A stretch of DNA of 64,000 nt from Falsiroseomonas sp046052145. GTDB lineage: Bacteria > Pseudomonadota > Alphaproteobacteria > Acetobacterales > Acetobacteraceae. The stretch's first letter is position 1, and every line of letters starts with the position of its first letter. The stretch lies in NCBI GenBank assembly GCA_046052145.1, contig JBJOMW010000001.1, positions 248,001 through 312,000 on the forward strand, in the 5' to 3' direction. A program made the position numbers and the translations under genes. The notes beneath the pieces were generated by a model. It was not told the origin of the DNA, searched no databases, and worked only from the letters and a program-made list of their open reading frames with translations. Positions 51,581-60,352 of this stretch are shown here, one piece after another.

Positions 51581-52426
51581 ATGGCGCGGCAGGGTTCGGC
51601 AGTCTGCGGCGTGGCGCTGCTGGCGGGTCTGGTGCTGGCCGGCTGCGAGGATCCTGCCCCGCGCCAGGCCGCGGCGCCCGCCGCACCGAGCGCGGCCCCC
51701 GCCCCGCCGGTCGGCGCGCCACCCGGCCGCCCGGCCGTGGCGCTGCAGGAGGCGGAAGAACGGCTTCGCGCCAGGCTCCGGCTGGATGGCGCGCTGACGC
51801 TGCGCGCGGTGCAGGCCCATCGGCAGGCCATGCCGGACACGCTGGCGATCTGCGGACAGGTCAATCCCACCGGCCGGGGCGGTGAGCCCTTCCTGCCCTG
51901 GGTGGCGGTGGTGAGCTTTGCGGGCACCACGGCGACGCGGACGGAGCTCTACCTCGCCGCGTCGTCCCAGGAGGCGACGCGGGTGTTTTTCGAGATGGTG
52001 GATCGCTGCTTCGACGGCGGTGGCCCGGCCTCGGCCCGCCAGAGCATCCGCCCGCTGCCGCCGGCACCCTATGGCCTGCCGCGCAGTGCGGCGGATGCCC
52101 CGACCCGCGGCCTACCCCCCGCGGCGCCAGCGCCGGTCGCCGCTCCGGCCCCTGTTGCGTCGCCGGCCCCGGTCGCGCCGCTGGCCGCGCCAGCCTCCAC
52201 CGCGCCGGCCGCGCCCGCGCGGGGCCCCGCGCAGGGCATGGTGACGACCACGCCACGCCACCCGGTGAATCTGCGCGCGTCGCCTGCGGGTGGGTCCGAG
52301 GTGGTGCGCGTCCTGCCGCGCGCCTCTGCGCTGCAGGTCTTCGGCGAGGCGCCGGGCGGCTGGCTGCAGGTCGGCGAGGCTGGGGAGGCCTGGGGCTGGC
52401 TGCACAACTCGCTCATCGCGCGCTGA
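51581..52426 (+). CDS. SH3-domain lipoprotein
   Basis: Exported protein of 281 residues. The signal ends in a lipobox VLAGC (C22). A Pro/Ala-rich region leads to a folded centre (LDGALTLRAVQAHRQAMPDTLAICGQVNP), then another Pro/Ala stretch (PAPVAAPAPVASPAPVAPLA) and a bacterial SH3 domain at the C-terminus (VNLRASPAGGSEVVRVLPRASALQVFGEAPGGWLQV in parts). Bacterial SH3 domains bind the cell wall, so a periplasmic anchor role is plausible. An AT-rich promoter-like patch (GTATTATAACG) lies about 30 bp upstream. The function is otherwise unknown. Confidence 0.82.
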   Translation: MARQGSAVCGVALLAGLVLAGCEDPAPRQAAAPAAPSAAPAPPVGAPPGRPAVALQEAEERLRARLRLDGALTLRAVQAHRQAMPDTLAICGQVNPTGRGGEPFLPWVAVVSFAGTTATRTELYLAASSQEATRVFFEMVDRCFDGGGPASARQSIRPLPPAPYGLPRSAADAPTRGLPPAAPAPVAAPAPVASPAPVAPLAAPASTAPAAPARGPAQGMVTTTPRHPVNLRASPAGGSEVVRVLPRASALQVFGEAPGGWLQVGEAGEAWGWLHNSLIAR

Positions 52427-52474
52427 GCCGGCGGCGGGTTGCCTGGCGGCGCCGCGCCTGCCAAGCCTCGGCGC

Positions 52475-53425
52475 ATGACAGAGCCCAGCCGTTCCGACAT
52501 CGCCGCCGCCGCCGCGCGCATCGCGGGCCAGGTCCGCCGCACGCCGGTGCTGCGCATGGGGGGCGCGGATCTCGGGCTCGGCTTGCCGCTGATCCTCAAG
52601 CTCGAACTGCTGCAGGCCACCGGCAGCTTCAAGCCGCGCGGGGCGTTCAACACCATGCTGGCGGCGAAGGGGGCGGGGGGGCTGCCCGCGGCGGGTGTCG
52701 TCACCGCGTCTGGCGGGAACCATGGCGCGGCGGTCGCCTATGCGGCGCGCGCGCTGGGTTTGCGGGCGGAGGTGTTCTGCCCGGTCGCGACGCCGGAGGC
52801 GAAGACCGCGCGCATTGAGGGCTGCGGCGCCGTGCTGCACCGCATGGGTGCGATGTATGACGAGGCGCGCATCGCCAGCGAGGCGCGGGCCGCCGAGACC
52901 GGCGCGCTGATCGTGCATGCCTATGACCAGCCCGAGGTCCTGGCCGGCCAGGGCACGGTGGCGCTGGAGTTGGAGCAGGACGCGCCGGAGGCGACGCATG
53001 TGCTGGTGGCGACCGGCGGCGGCGGGCTGATCGGCGGGATCGCCGCCTGGTATGCCGGCACGGCCACCCAGGTGATCAGCGTGGAGCCGGAAGGCTGCCC
53101 GACGCTGGCCACCGCCTTGCGCGAAGGCCGGCCCGTACCCTGCCCGGTCGGCGGTGTCGCGGCCGACAGCCTCGGCGCGCGGCAGGTCGGCGCGCATATG
53201 TTCCAGGTGGCGCGGCAGCATGTGGCGCAGGCGGTGCTGGTGACGGATGCCGCGATCCGTGACGCGCAGCGGCGCCTGTGGGACGGGCTGCGGCTGGTGG
53301 CGGAGCCCGGCGGCGCCGCGGCGCTGGCCGCGCTGACCAGCGGCGCCTTCGTCCCGCCCGCGGGGGCGCGCGTGGCGGTGATCCTCTGCGGGTCGAACAC
53401 CGACCCGGCGAAGGTGTTGGGCTAA
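52475..53425 (+). CDS. threonine/serine dehydratase-like PLP enzyme
   Basis: Fold-type II PLP enzyme of 316 residues. The Schiff-base lysine is K53 in LQATGSFKPRGAFN, and the glycine-rich phosphate site is VATGGGGLIGGIAAWY. ASGGNHGAAVAYAARALGL is the substrate loop. It most resembles threonine dehydratase or serine racemase-type proteins without a regulatory ACT domain, so catabolic rather than isoleucine-biosynthetic use is likely. The start MTEPSRSDIAAAAARI fits the family; an extra 12 codons upstream are open. Confidence 0.88.
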   Translation: MTEPSRSDIAAAAARIAGQVRRTPVLRMGGADLGLGLPLILKLELLQATGSFKPRGAFNTMLAAKGAGGLPAAGVVTASGGNHGAAVAYAARALGLRAEVFCPVATPEAKTARIEGCGAVLHRMGAMYDEARIASEARAAETGALIVHAYDQPEVLAGQGTVALELEQDAPEATHVLVATGGGGLIGGIAAWYAGTATQVISVEPEGCPTLATALREGRPVPCPVGGVAADSLGARQVGAHMFQVARQHVAQAVLVTDAAIRDAQRRLWDGLRLVAEPGGAAALAALTSGAFVPPAGARVAVILCGSNTDPAKVLG

Positions 53426-53548
53426 GCCGGGCGGGGGTCCGCCGGACCGGCAACGACGCCTATTCTCTGCCCTTCCCGAATGGATTAAGCCTGTGTCAGC
53501 CGCGGGCAGGGGCCCGCGTCACCCGTGCTCCGGGAGGACAAGAACGCC

Positions 53549-54634
53549 ATGAACCGTCGTGCCCTGATGGGCGCCGCCGCGACCGCACCGGTCGCGATCG
53601 CCACACCCGCCCTTGCCCAGTCCCTGCCGGAGGTCCGCTGGCGCGTCCAGTCGTCCTTCCCGCGCGTCTTCGACGTGCTCTACGGCACGCTGGAGCGCAT
53701 CTCCGCGCGCGTCGCGCAGCTCACCGACAACCGCTTCCGCATCCAGGTCTTCCCGGCCGGCGAGATCGTGGGCGGCCTGCAGGTGCTGGACGCGGTCCAG
53801 GCCGGCACGATGGAAGGCGGCCACACCGCGTCCTACTACTACATCGGCAAGGACATCGCCTTCGCGCCCTTCACCGCGATGACCTTCGGCCTGAACCAGC
53901 GCCAGATGACCTCCTGGTTCCGCTTCGGCGGCGGCAATGAGCTGGCGAACGAGTTCTTCCGCGAATACTCGATCGTCGCCCACCCCGCCGGCGACACTGG
54001 CGCCCAGATGGGCGGCTGGTTCCGCAATGAGATCACCACGGTCGAGCAGCTGCGCGGTCTGAAGTTCCGCATCACGGGCCTCGCCGGCCAGCTCTTCCGC
54101 CGGCTCGGCGCCGAGCCGACGCTGATCGCGCCTGCCGATATCTACCCCTCGCTCGAGCGTGGCGTGATCGACGCGGCCGAGTTCGTCGGCCCGCATGACG
54201 ATGAGCGCGCGAATTATGTGCGCGTCGCGCGCTTCTACTACGCGCCGGGCTTCTGGGAGCCGGGCGCCCGCCTGCACTTCATGATGAACCAGCGGGCGCA
54301 TGCCGCGTTGCCCGACCTCTACAAGCACGCGATCGAGATCGCCTGCGCCGAGGCCGACAGCGAGATGACGGCGCGCTACGACCACCTGAACCCGCAGGCG
54401 CTGCGCCGCTTGGTCGCCGCCGGCGCGCAGCTGCGCTTCTGGTCGCGCCCGATCCTGGAAGCCGCCTGGCGCGCGAATGAGGAGCTGAACGCCGACCTCG
54501 CCCGCCAGAATGCGCGCTTCGGCCGCATCATGGAAAGCTACAATCGCTTCCGCACGGAGCAGTTCCAGTGGTTCCGCGTGGCGGAGAACAGCTTCGACAA
54601 CTTCGCCTTCACGGCGGCCCAGACCGTCCGCTAA
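53549..54634 (+). CDS. TRAP transporter substrate-binding protein, TakP-like
   Basis: DctP-family periplasmic receptor of 361 residues. The signal peptide (RRALMGAAATAPVAIATPALAQ) is Tat-like. VRWRVQSSFPRVFDVLYG, FRIQVFPAGEIVGGLQVLDAV and the GLKFRITGLAGQLFRRLGAEP segment with DIYPSLERGVIDAAEFVGPHDD are typical of the alpha-keto-acid binder TakP. A GGGAGGAC SD is upstream. The small and large membrane subunits (dctQ, dctM) are not next to it. A strong terminator follows. Confidence 0.92.
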   Translation: MNRRALMGAAATAPVAIATPALAQSLPEVRWRVQSSFPRVFDVLYGTLERISARVAQLTDNRFRIQVFPAGEIVGGLQVLDAVQAGTMEGGHTASYYYIGKDIAFAPFTAMTFGLNQRQMTSWFRFGGGNELANEFFREYSIVAHPAGDTGAQMGGWFRNEITTVEQLRGLKFRITGLAGQLFRRLGAEPTLIAPADIYPSLERGVIDAAEFVGPHDDERANYVRVARFYYAPGFWEPGARLHFMMNQRAHAALPDLYKHAIEIACAEADSEMTARYDHLNPQALRRLVAAGAQLRFWSRPILEAAWRANEELNADLARQNARFGRIMESYNRFRTEQFQWFRVAENSFDNFAFTAAQTVR

Positions 54635-54653
54635 TCGGTCCCGTTCCCACGGA

Positions 54654-54687
54654 AGCCCCGCCGCCCCACCCGGGCGGCGGGGCTTTT
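54654..54687 (+). terminator. rho-independent terminator of the TRAP receptor gene
   Basis: A perfect 13-bp stem AGCCCCGCCGCCC/GGGCGGCGGGGCT with a 5-nt loop, followed by TTTT and then CGTTTG. It lies 20 bp past the stop. Confidence 0.88.
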
Positions 54688-54766
54688 CGTTTGTTCATCC
54701 CCGCCGGACTTGGCCCGGCGCGGCGCGGGCGGCTATCACCGGGCCATCCCCGGAGCGACCGCCACG

Positions 54767-55570
54767 ATGGATGCCGAAGCGCTGCTCTCCGCCCTGCTGA
54801 TGGGCATCGTCGAGGGCATCACCGAATTCCTGCCGATCTCCTCGACCGGCCACCTGATCCTGCTGGGCGAGCTGATCGGTTTTCGCGGCCCCGGCAGCGC
54901 GACCTTCAAGATTGCGATCCAGCTGGGCGCGATCCTGGCGGTCGTCGTGGTGTTCTGGCGGACGCTGATGGACCTGGCACTCAAGGCCTGGCGGCCGGGG
55001 CCGGAGCGTTTCTACGCGGTGAACATCATCCTCGCCTTCATCCCGGCGATGATCATCGGCGCGACCTTCTACTCCACGATCCACGCGATGCTGTTCAACC
55101 CCTGGGTCGTCTGCTTCGCGCTGATCACGGGTGGCGTTGCCATCATCGCGATCGAGCGCTGGCGGCCGCATGCGACTATCCGATCCGTGCCGGAGATCGG
55201 GCCGCTTGGCGCGCTGCTGATCGGCTTCGGCCAGGCGCTGGCGATGATCCCGGGCACCTCGCGCTCGGGCGCCACGATCATCACCGCGCTGCTGCTTGGC
55301 GTAGAGCGTCGCGCGGCGGCCGAGTTTTCCTTCGTCCTGGCGATCCCGACGATGTTCGCGGCGACCGTCTATGCGCTCTACAAGGGCCGCAACGAGCTGG
55401 ATCTGACGGGGCTGGCGCAGATCGGCGTCGGCTTCGTGACGGCCTTCGTCGTCGCGCTGGTCGTGGTGCGCTGGCTGATGGCGGTGATCGCGCGCATCGG
55501 CTTCACGCCCTTCGGCTGGTACCGCATCGCGCTGGGCTGCGTGATGCTGCTGGTGCTGACCTTCGGCTGA
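54767..55570 (+). CDS. uppP: undecaprenyl-diphosphatase
   Basis: Integral-membrane BacA/UppP phosphatase of 267 residues that recycles undecaprenyl pyrophosphate for cell-wall and polysaccharide synthesis. The catalytic motif EGITEFLPISSTGHLILLGEL near the N-terminus and the second motif MIPGTSRSGATII near residue 162 are intact. Eight hydrophobic segments are visible. The start MDAEALLSALLMGIVEG is typical; the frame is open to 54710 without conserved sequence. Confidence 0.95.
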   Translation: MDAEALLSALLMGIVEGITEFLPISSTGHLILLGELIGFRGPGSATFKIAIQLGAILAVVVVFWRTLMDLALKAWRPGPERFYAVNIILAFIPAMIIGATFYSTIHAMLFNPWVVCFALITGGVAIIAIERWRPHATIRSVPEIGPLGALLIGFGQALAMIPGTSRSGATIITALLLGVERRAAAEFSFVLAIPTMFAATVYALYKGRNELDLTGLAQIGVGFVTAFVVALVVVRWLMAVIARIGFTPFGWYRIALGCVMLLVLTFG

Positions 55571-55600
55571 GCCGCCCACCTCCCTCTCCCCCCCCTATCT

Positions 55601-55627
55601 CCCTCTCCCCCTGACAGGGGGAGAGGG
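55601..55627. repeat. C/T-rich extragenic palindrome, possible bidirectional terminator
   Basis: A perfect 11-bp inverted repeat CCCTCTCCCCC/GGGGGAGAGGG with a TGACA loop, followed by TCGGGGTGAGGGGGTC. It lies between the convergent uppP and scoB genes. Very similar CCCTCTCCCC-n-GGGGAGAGGG sequences are widespread extragenic repeats in GC-rich proteobacteria. A degraded relative (CCCTCCCCGTTGGAGAGAGG) is visible near 37494-37513 at the 5' end of the FGE gene. Confidence 0.7.
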
Positions 55628-55654
55628 TCGGGGTGAGGGGGTCTTACCCCCCGC

Positions 55655-56302
55655 TTAGGCCGGCACCGCCACCTTATACTCCGCCTCGGTCTTCTCGCGG
55701 ATCTCGGCCTCCGTCACGCCGCGGGCGATCTCCACCAGGCGCATCGGCGCATCGCCCTTCTTGTCGAGGGCGAAGACGCCGAGGTCGGTGATGACCATGT
55801 CCACCACGCGGCGCCCGGTGAGCGGCAGGTTGCACGCCTTCAGCAGCTTGTGGCTGGCGCCGGCCGTGTGCTCCATCAGCACGATCACCTTCTTCACGCC
55901 GGCGACGAGGTCCATCGCCCCGCCCATACCCTTCACCATCTTCCCGGGGATCATCCAGTTCGCGAGGTCGCCATTCTGCGCCACCTGCAGCGCGCCCAGG
56001 ATGGACAGGTCGATATGCCCGCCGCGGATCATCCCGAAGCTCTGCGCGCTGTCGAAGAAGCTGCTGGTCGGCAGCTGCGTGATGGTCTGCTTGCCGGCAT
56101 TGATGAGGTCCGGGTCCTCCTCGCCCTCATAGGGGAAGGGGCCGAGGCCGAGCATGCCGTTCTCGGATTGCAGCTGCACGGTCATCCCGGCGGGGACGTG
56201 GTTCGCCACCAGCGTCGGGATGCCGATGCCGAGGTTCACATAGAAGCCGTCCTGCAGTTCGCGGGCGGCGCGTGCCGCCATCTCGTCGCGGGTCCAGGGC
56301 AT
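55655..56302 (-). CDS. scoB: 3-oxoacid CoA-transferase, subunit B
   Basis: Beta subunit of succinyl-CoA:3-ketoacid (or related) CoA-transferase, 215 residues. The catalytic glutamate is in QLQSENGMLGLGPFPYEGEED. FYVNLGIGIPTLVANHVP and GGHIDLSILGALQVAQNGDLANW are typical of the family. It lets the cell use acetoacetate or similar acids by moving CoA from succinyl-CoA. It lies 11 bp after the scoA stop on the same strand. Confidence 0.94.
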   Translation of the reverse strand: MPWTRDEMAARAARELQDGFYVNLGIGIPTLVANHVPAGMTVQLQSENGMLGLGPFPYEGEEDPDLINAGKQTITQLPTSSFFDSAQSFGMIRGGHIDLSILGALQVAQNGDLANWMIPGKMVKGMGGAMDLVAGVKKVIVLMEHTAGASHKLLKACNLPLTGRRVVDMVITDLGVFALDKKGDAPMRLVEIARGVTEAEIREKTEAEYKVAVPA

Positions 56303-56313
56303 GGTCGCTCTCC

Positions 56314-57051
56314 TCAGACCGAAACGCTCGCCGGGCCGGCGGCCCCGGCCGGATGCTTCGTGACCGTGCGGTTCTCGATCTTCTTCTCGTAGCCGGGCGG
56401 GCAGACGATCATGCGCTTCACGAAGATGCCCGGCGTGTGGATGTGGTCGGCCTCGATCTCGCCCGGCCGCACCAGGTGCTCCACCTGCGCCACCGTCATG
56501 CGCGCTGCGGTCGCCATGATCGGGTTGAAGTTCCGCGCTGTCTTCCGATAGACGAGGTTGCCTTCATGGTCGCCCATATAGGCGTGGATGATGGCGAGGT
56601 CCGCGAAGAGCGTCCGCTCCATCACGAAGGTCTCGCCGTCGAACACCGCCGTCGGCTTGCCTTCGGCCACCGCCGTGCCGACGCCGGTCTTGGTGTAGAA
56701 GGCCGGGATGCCGGCGCCGCCCGACCGGATGCGTTCCGCCAGCGTGCCTTGCGGGTTGAACTCGATCTCGAGCTCGCCGGCCAGGTACTGCTTCGCGAAG
56801 GTCGCGTTCTCGCCGACGTAGGAGCTGACCATCTTCCGGATCTGCCGCGTCTCCAGCAGGATCCCTAAGCCCACGCCATCCACGCCCGCATTGTTGGAGA
56901 TGACCGTGAGGTCCTTCACCCCGCTGTCGCGGATCGCCTCGATCAGCAAAGCGGGGATGCCGGAGATGCCGAAGCCGCCGGCCATGATGGTCATGCCGTC
57001 CTTCAGCACCCCGGCGAGGGCGGACCTCGCATCCGGATGGACCTTGCGCAT
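56314..57051 (-). CDS. scoA: 3-oxoacid CoA-transferase, subunit A
   Basis: Alpha subunit of the CoA-transferase, 245 residues. MTIMAGGFGISGIPALLIEAI and VISNNAGVDGVGLGILLETRQIRKMVSSYVGEN (in parts) are hallmarks, as is TVAQVEHLVRPGEIEADHIHTPGIFV. The usual length is about 230-240 residues. It is first in a two-gene operon with scoB. It starts 155 bp before tRNA-Ala on the other strand. Confidence 0.94.
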   Translation of the reverse strand: MRKVHPDARSALAGVLKDGMTIMAGGFGISGIPALLIEAIRDSGVKDLTVISNNAGVDGVGLGILLETRQIRKMVSSYVGENATFAKQYLAGELEIEFNPQGTLAERIRSGGAGIPAFYTKTGVGTAVAEGKPTAVFDGETFVMERTLFADLAIIHAYMGDHEGNLVYRKTARNFNPIMATAARMTVAQVEHLVRPGEIEADHIHTPGIFVKRMIVCPPGYEKKIENRTVTKHPAGAAGPASVSV

Positions 57052-57206
57052 GGGGCGTCTGCTCTTCCCTGGCTGATCGTTCGGGGCCGCACCCTATGGG
57101 CGCCGGGCCGCGGTTGGAAGGGGGTGAAAGGGGGTGCGCGATGCCGCCCCCCCTCCTCTTGCGTGGCTGAGGGGCGGGGGCTATACGGCGCGCCTCCCAA
57201 GACTGC

Positions 57207-57282
<76 letters not shown>

Positions 57283-57289
57283 GTTCGAA

Positions 57290-57319
57290 GGCCCGGCCGC
57301 GATGCGGCCGGGCCTTTTT
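57290..57319 (+). terminator. rho-independent terminator of tRNA-Ala
   Basis: An 11-bp stem GGCCCGGCCGC/GCGGCCGGGCC with a GAT loop, followed by TTTTT. It ends the tRNA-Ala transcript and lies 22 bp from the convergent stop of the repeat-protein gene. Confidence 0.9.
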
Positions 57320-57341
57320 CGTTGGAGGGTGCGTCGCCGGT

Positions 57342-57656
57342 TTACCGGCTCCGGCAGTACCCCGCGCCCGCGTTGGTGGTGCCGGAGGGGCAGGAGCCGT
57401 TGTTGGACGGCACGTAGTTCGTCCGCCCATCCGTCGCGCAATACCCCGCGCCGGCATTCGAGGTGCCGGAGGGGCAGGACCCGTTCCGTGAGGGCACATA
57501 GCCCTTGCCGGAGGTCGAGCGGCAGTACCCCGACCCTGCATTGCTGCTGCCGGACGGGCAGGACCCGTTCTTCGAGGGCACCATGGTCTGGGCCTGTGCC
57601 ACGAAGGGCAGCGCCACCAGTAGGGCCACGATCCAGGCGAAGCCGATCCGTCTCAT
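57342..57656 (-). CDS. secreted Cys-containing tandem-repeat protein
   Basis: Protein of 104 residues. After a signal peptide (MRRIGFAWIVALLVALPFVA), three copies of a VPSxNGSCPSGTSNAGAGYC unit follow at residues 26-45, 54-73 and 82-101, with a period of 28. Each unit has two cysteines, so one disulfide per repeat is likely. Linkers differ (RSTSGKG, ATDGRTN). No family is recognised. The frame is open further upstream, but MRRIGF with a signal peptide is the sensible start. The protein is probably periplasmic or surface-exposed. Confidence 0.82.
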   Translation of the reverse strand: MRRIGFAWIVALLVALPFVAQAQTMVPSKNGSCPSGSSNAGSGYCRSTSGKGYVPSRNGSCPSGTSNAGAGYCATDGRTNYVPSNNGSCPSGTTNAGAGYCRSR

Positions 57657-57814
57657 GTCGCGTATCTCCTGCAATACAGCGGAATATTGCCGAAAAATGC
57701 GGCGCAAAGATGCTTGGCAGCAAGCGCCCCAGCCCCGCCCCGCCTGGCTCACGTGCATCCCGGCATGACAGCACGGCTGTTAACAACTTTTAGTTCCGCT
57801 CTGATCTGCAGCGG

Positions 57815-57960
57815 ATGGCAGAGGGTCCGGGCGAGGCCGCGCAGGGACTGGTCGCCTTCATCGCGCGTTGGGACGGTACCGAACTGGCCGAGCGTGCGAA
57901 TTATGCCCGTTTCCTCGATGAGTTGCGCGATGTGATCGGCGTGCCGCGCCCCGACGTGGC
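57815..57960 (+). pseudogene. N-terminal stub of an MmeI-like (type IIL) restriction-methylation gene
   Basis: Translation from 57815 reads MAEGPGEAAQGLVAFIARWD, then GTELAERANYARFLDELRDV and IGVPRPD. That FIARW-x-GxxAERANYxxFLxEL-DV-GVPRPD pattern is the N-terminus of MmeI-type combined methyltransferase-endonucleases, which are about 900-1100 residues long. Similarity stops at the PRPD motif, and the following sequence runs into the 3' end of the minus-strand GT41 gene. Only about 48 residues remain, so the gene is a deletion relic. Confidence 0.72.
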
Positions 57961-57986
57961 GATGGCGGCGCGCGTCTGCTTGGTAC

Positions 57987-60131
57987 TCAGAGGCCGCTCT
58001 CAGCCAGGACGATGTCCTCCGGACCGCGACCCGCCGCGTGAAGATCATGCGCCCTGCGCAATCCGGCTTCGAAGTTCCGGGCGTATCGCTTCGTGTCGAA
58101 TAGCGGCTGCGTCAGCCGGTTCGCCGAGAGTTTCCGGCGCACCGCATCGAGCTTCGCCGGATCGGTCGCGAGTGCGAGGATCAAGGCCTCGTAGGTGTCC
58201 TCTGTCGTCGTGACCAGCTCGGGCAGGCCGATGGCATGCAGCAGGCTCGCCGCGACACGGGCTGCGAATTGCTGCCCCGCCTTGGTCACGACAGGCAGCC
58301 CCGCCCAGAGCGCGTCGCTCGCGGTCGTATGGGCATTGTAGTTGAAGGTATCGACGAAAAGATCGGCATGACGATGCCGGGCCAGGTGCTGCGCCACCGG
58401 CAGCCCCGCGGCGAACACCAGGCGCGCGGGATCGACGCCGCGCGCCGCGGCCTCGCGCTTCAGATTCGCCTGTGCATGGTCATTGGATGCGAAGAGCCAC
58501 AAGACGCCATGCTCGACCTGCCGGAGCACGCGCATCCAGATGTCGAATTCCCGCTTGCCGATCTTGTAGGTGCTGTTGAAGCAGCACAGCACAAAGGCAT
58601 CCCGCGGCAGGCCGCAGTCTTCACGCGTCATCTGCTGCAGCGCGATCGCGCGCTGATCGTCGTTCGGCTGGTAGCTGTGGGGCAGATAGATGACGCGTTC
58701 GGCGTAGAATGGCCGTTGGCTGTCCGGGATCAGGATGGGATCGGCGACGATGTAGTCGATGAAGTCCGCGCCCATGCTGCCCGGGTAACCGAGATAGTTG
58801 ATCTGGATCGGCGCCACCCGGAACTGGAACAGGCCCGAGCGGGAACTGTTCGTGTAGCCCTTGAGGTCGATGGCGATATCGAGACCGTGTGAGCGTGCAA
58901 GCTCAACGACGGCGCGATCCGGCATGTCGGCCACATCGAAGAAATGACGGACGGCGGTCTTGGCGAGTGTCCGGGATTCGCCCGTGCGGGTTCGCCCATA
59001 GCTGTAGGAGAAAATCTCGAACCGGTCCTGGTCGTGTTCGCGCAGCAGACCCGACATCAGGAACAGCGTGGCGTGGTCGTGGAAATCCGCACTGAAATAG
59101 CCCACCCGCAACCGGCCGGATCGTGCAGGCGATGGTGCAGGCAGGGGCAGCGGCGCATGCCGGTACCGTTCGGATGCCCAGGTCCGGGCGCGCCCCAGGT
59201 GACGCGCTGCGTTGTCCTCGGCGGAGAGCAGCGCGAATGGCGGCACAGCCTTCGTGCTGATGCCGAGCCGGCCGCATGCTTCGTGCATCTGGCCCAGCTG
59301 CTGCCAATCGCAGGTCTGCGACCACAGATGTAGCAGGTCCGCTTCTGCAGGGGCGTTGTCGGGGTTGATGGCCAGCGCGCGCTGATAGGCCGCGATGGAT
59401 TGGTCCAGCTGCCCTTGGTCATGCAGGACATTGCCAAGATTGCTGTGGGCATCGGCGTAGCCGGGCTTGAGCGCGATGGCGTGCCGATAGGCCGCGATGG
59501 CGTCCTCCAGCCTGCCCTGGGCGTGCAGGGCATTGCCCAGGTTGCTGTGCGCTTCCGCGTAATTGGGCATGAGGGCGACGGCGCGCTGATGGGCGGCGAT
59601 TGCCTGGTCCAGCTGGCCCTGGGCGGTCAGCGCGACACCAAGATTGGTGTGCGCGTCCGCGTGATCGGGGGCGAGGGCGATGGCGCGCTGATGGGCGGCG
59701 ATCGCCTCCTCCAGCTTGCCCAGGCCGTACAGCGCGGCGCCCAGATTGTTGTGCGCGTCGGCGTGATCGGGCTTCAGCGCGATGGCGCGTTGATAGGCGG
59801 TGATCGCCTCCTCTAGCTGGCCCAGGGCGTAGAGCGCGGCGCCGAGGTTGTTGTGGGCGGGGGCGTGATCTGGCTTCAGGGCGCAGGCTTGCCGGAAGGC
59901 GTGGGCGGCCTGCTCACGCTGCCCCAGGCCGAACCGCGCTGCCCCCAGCATTTGCCAGGGCGCGAAAGACCGGGGGAATGCGCGCGCCAGCGCCTCCGCC
60001 TGCTGCAGGATCAGGTCGAACCTGCCCTGCGCATAGAGCGCGATCAGCGCATCAATCTGTTCCTGCGGGGGGTCCGCCGGGATTTCGGAACCGGCACGCT
60101 GCGGGCTTCGCTCGGGAGAGGGGTCCGACAT
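57987..60131 (-). CDS. TPR protein with O-GlcNAc transferase-type (GT41) domain
   Basis: Protein of 714 residues. Residues 30-275 are about seven very regular tetratricopeptide repeats (for example NNLGAALYALGQLEEAITAYQRAIALKPDHA). The GT41 catalytic half shows RLRVGYFSADFHDHATLFLMSGLL, GLDIAIDLKGYTNSSRSGLF, INYLGYPGSMGADFIDYIVAD, FVLCCFNSTYKIGKREFDIW and the UDP-sugar site DTFNYNAHTTASDALWAGLPVVT. This is the SPINDLY/OGT pattern, with the key His in FHDHA. It is expected to glycosylate Ser/Thr of cytosolic proteins. The sequence differs from the GT41 gene at 20894 and is closer to classical OGT. Confidence 0.9.
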   Translation of the reverse strand: MSDPSPERSPQRAGSEIPADPPQEQIDALIALYAQGRFDLILQQAEALARAFPRSFAPWQMLGAARFGLGQREQAAHAFRQACALKPDHAPAHNNLGAALYALGQLEEAITAYQRAIALKPDHADAHNNLGAALYGLGKLEEAIAAHQRAIALAPDHADAHTNLGVALTAQGQLDQAIAAHQRAVALMPNYAEAHSNLGNALHAQGRLEDAIAAYRHAIALKPGYADAHSNLGNVLHDQGQLDQSIAAYQRALAINPDNAPAEADLLHLWSQTCDWQQLGQMHEACGRLGISTKAVPPFALLSAEDNAARHLGRARTWASERYRHAPLPLPAPSPARSGRLRVGYFSADFHDHATLFLMSGLLREHDQDRFEIFSYSYGRTRTGESRTLAKTAVRHFFDVADMPDRAVVELARSHGLDIAIDLKGYTNSSRSGLFQFRVAPIQINYLGYPGSMGADFIDYIVADPILIPDSQRPFYAERVIYLPHSYQPNDDQRAIALQQMTREDCGLPRDAFVLCCFNSTYKIGKREFDIWMRVLRQVEHGVLWLFASNDHAQANLKREAAARGVDPARLVFAAGLPVAQHLARHRHADLFVDTFNYNAHTTASDALWAGLPVVTKAGQQFAARVAASLLHAIGLPELVTTTEDTYEALILALATDPAKLDAVRRKLSANRLTQPLFDTKRYARNFEAGLRRAHDLHAAGRGPEDIVLAESGL

Positions 60132-60352
60132 TCGTCGCGCACGATCTTGCTGGAGGCAGGGCGCGCGGTGATTGCCTCATCGGGCCTGGATGATCAATCG
60201 GAAGACCGGGCCCCACCAGCCGCCTCAATCCGGCGCGGTGTGGTGGAGGCAGGGCGGATTTGTGCAGGTTTTGTACAGCGGGTTGTCTGACAAACGCGCC
60301 GGCGAGCCCGGCTTCGCCGGACACATAAACCACTGAATTATCACGAGAAAAT

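Noticed and set aside
57815..58213. The whole 132-codon ORF at 57815 as a gene
   Set aside because: Only the first about 48 codons match a family; the rest is antisense to the GT41 gene and looks random.
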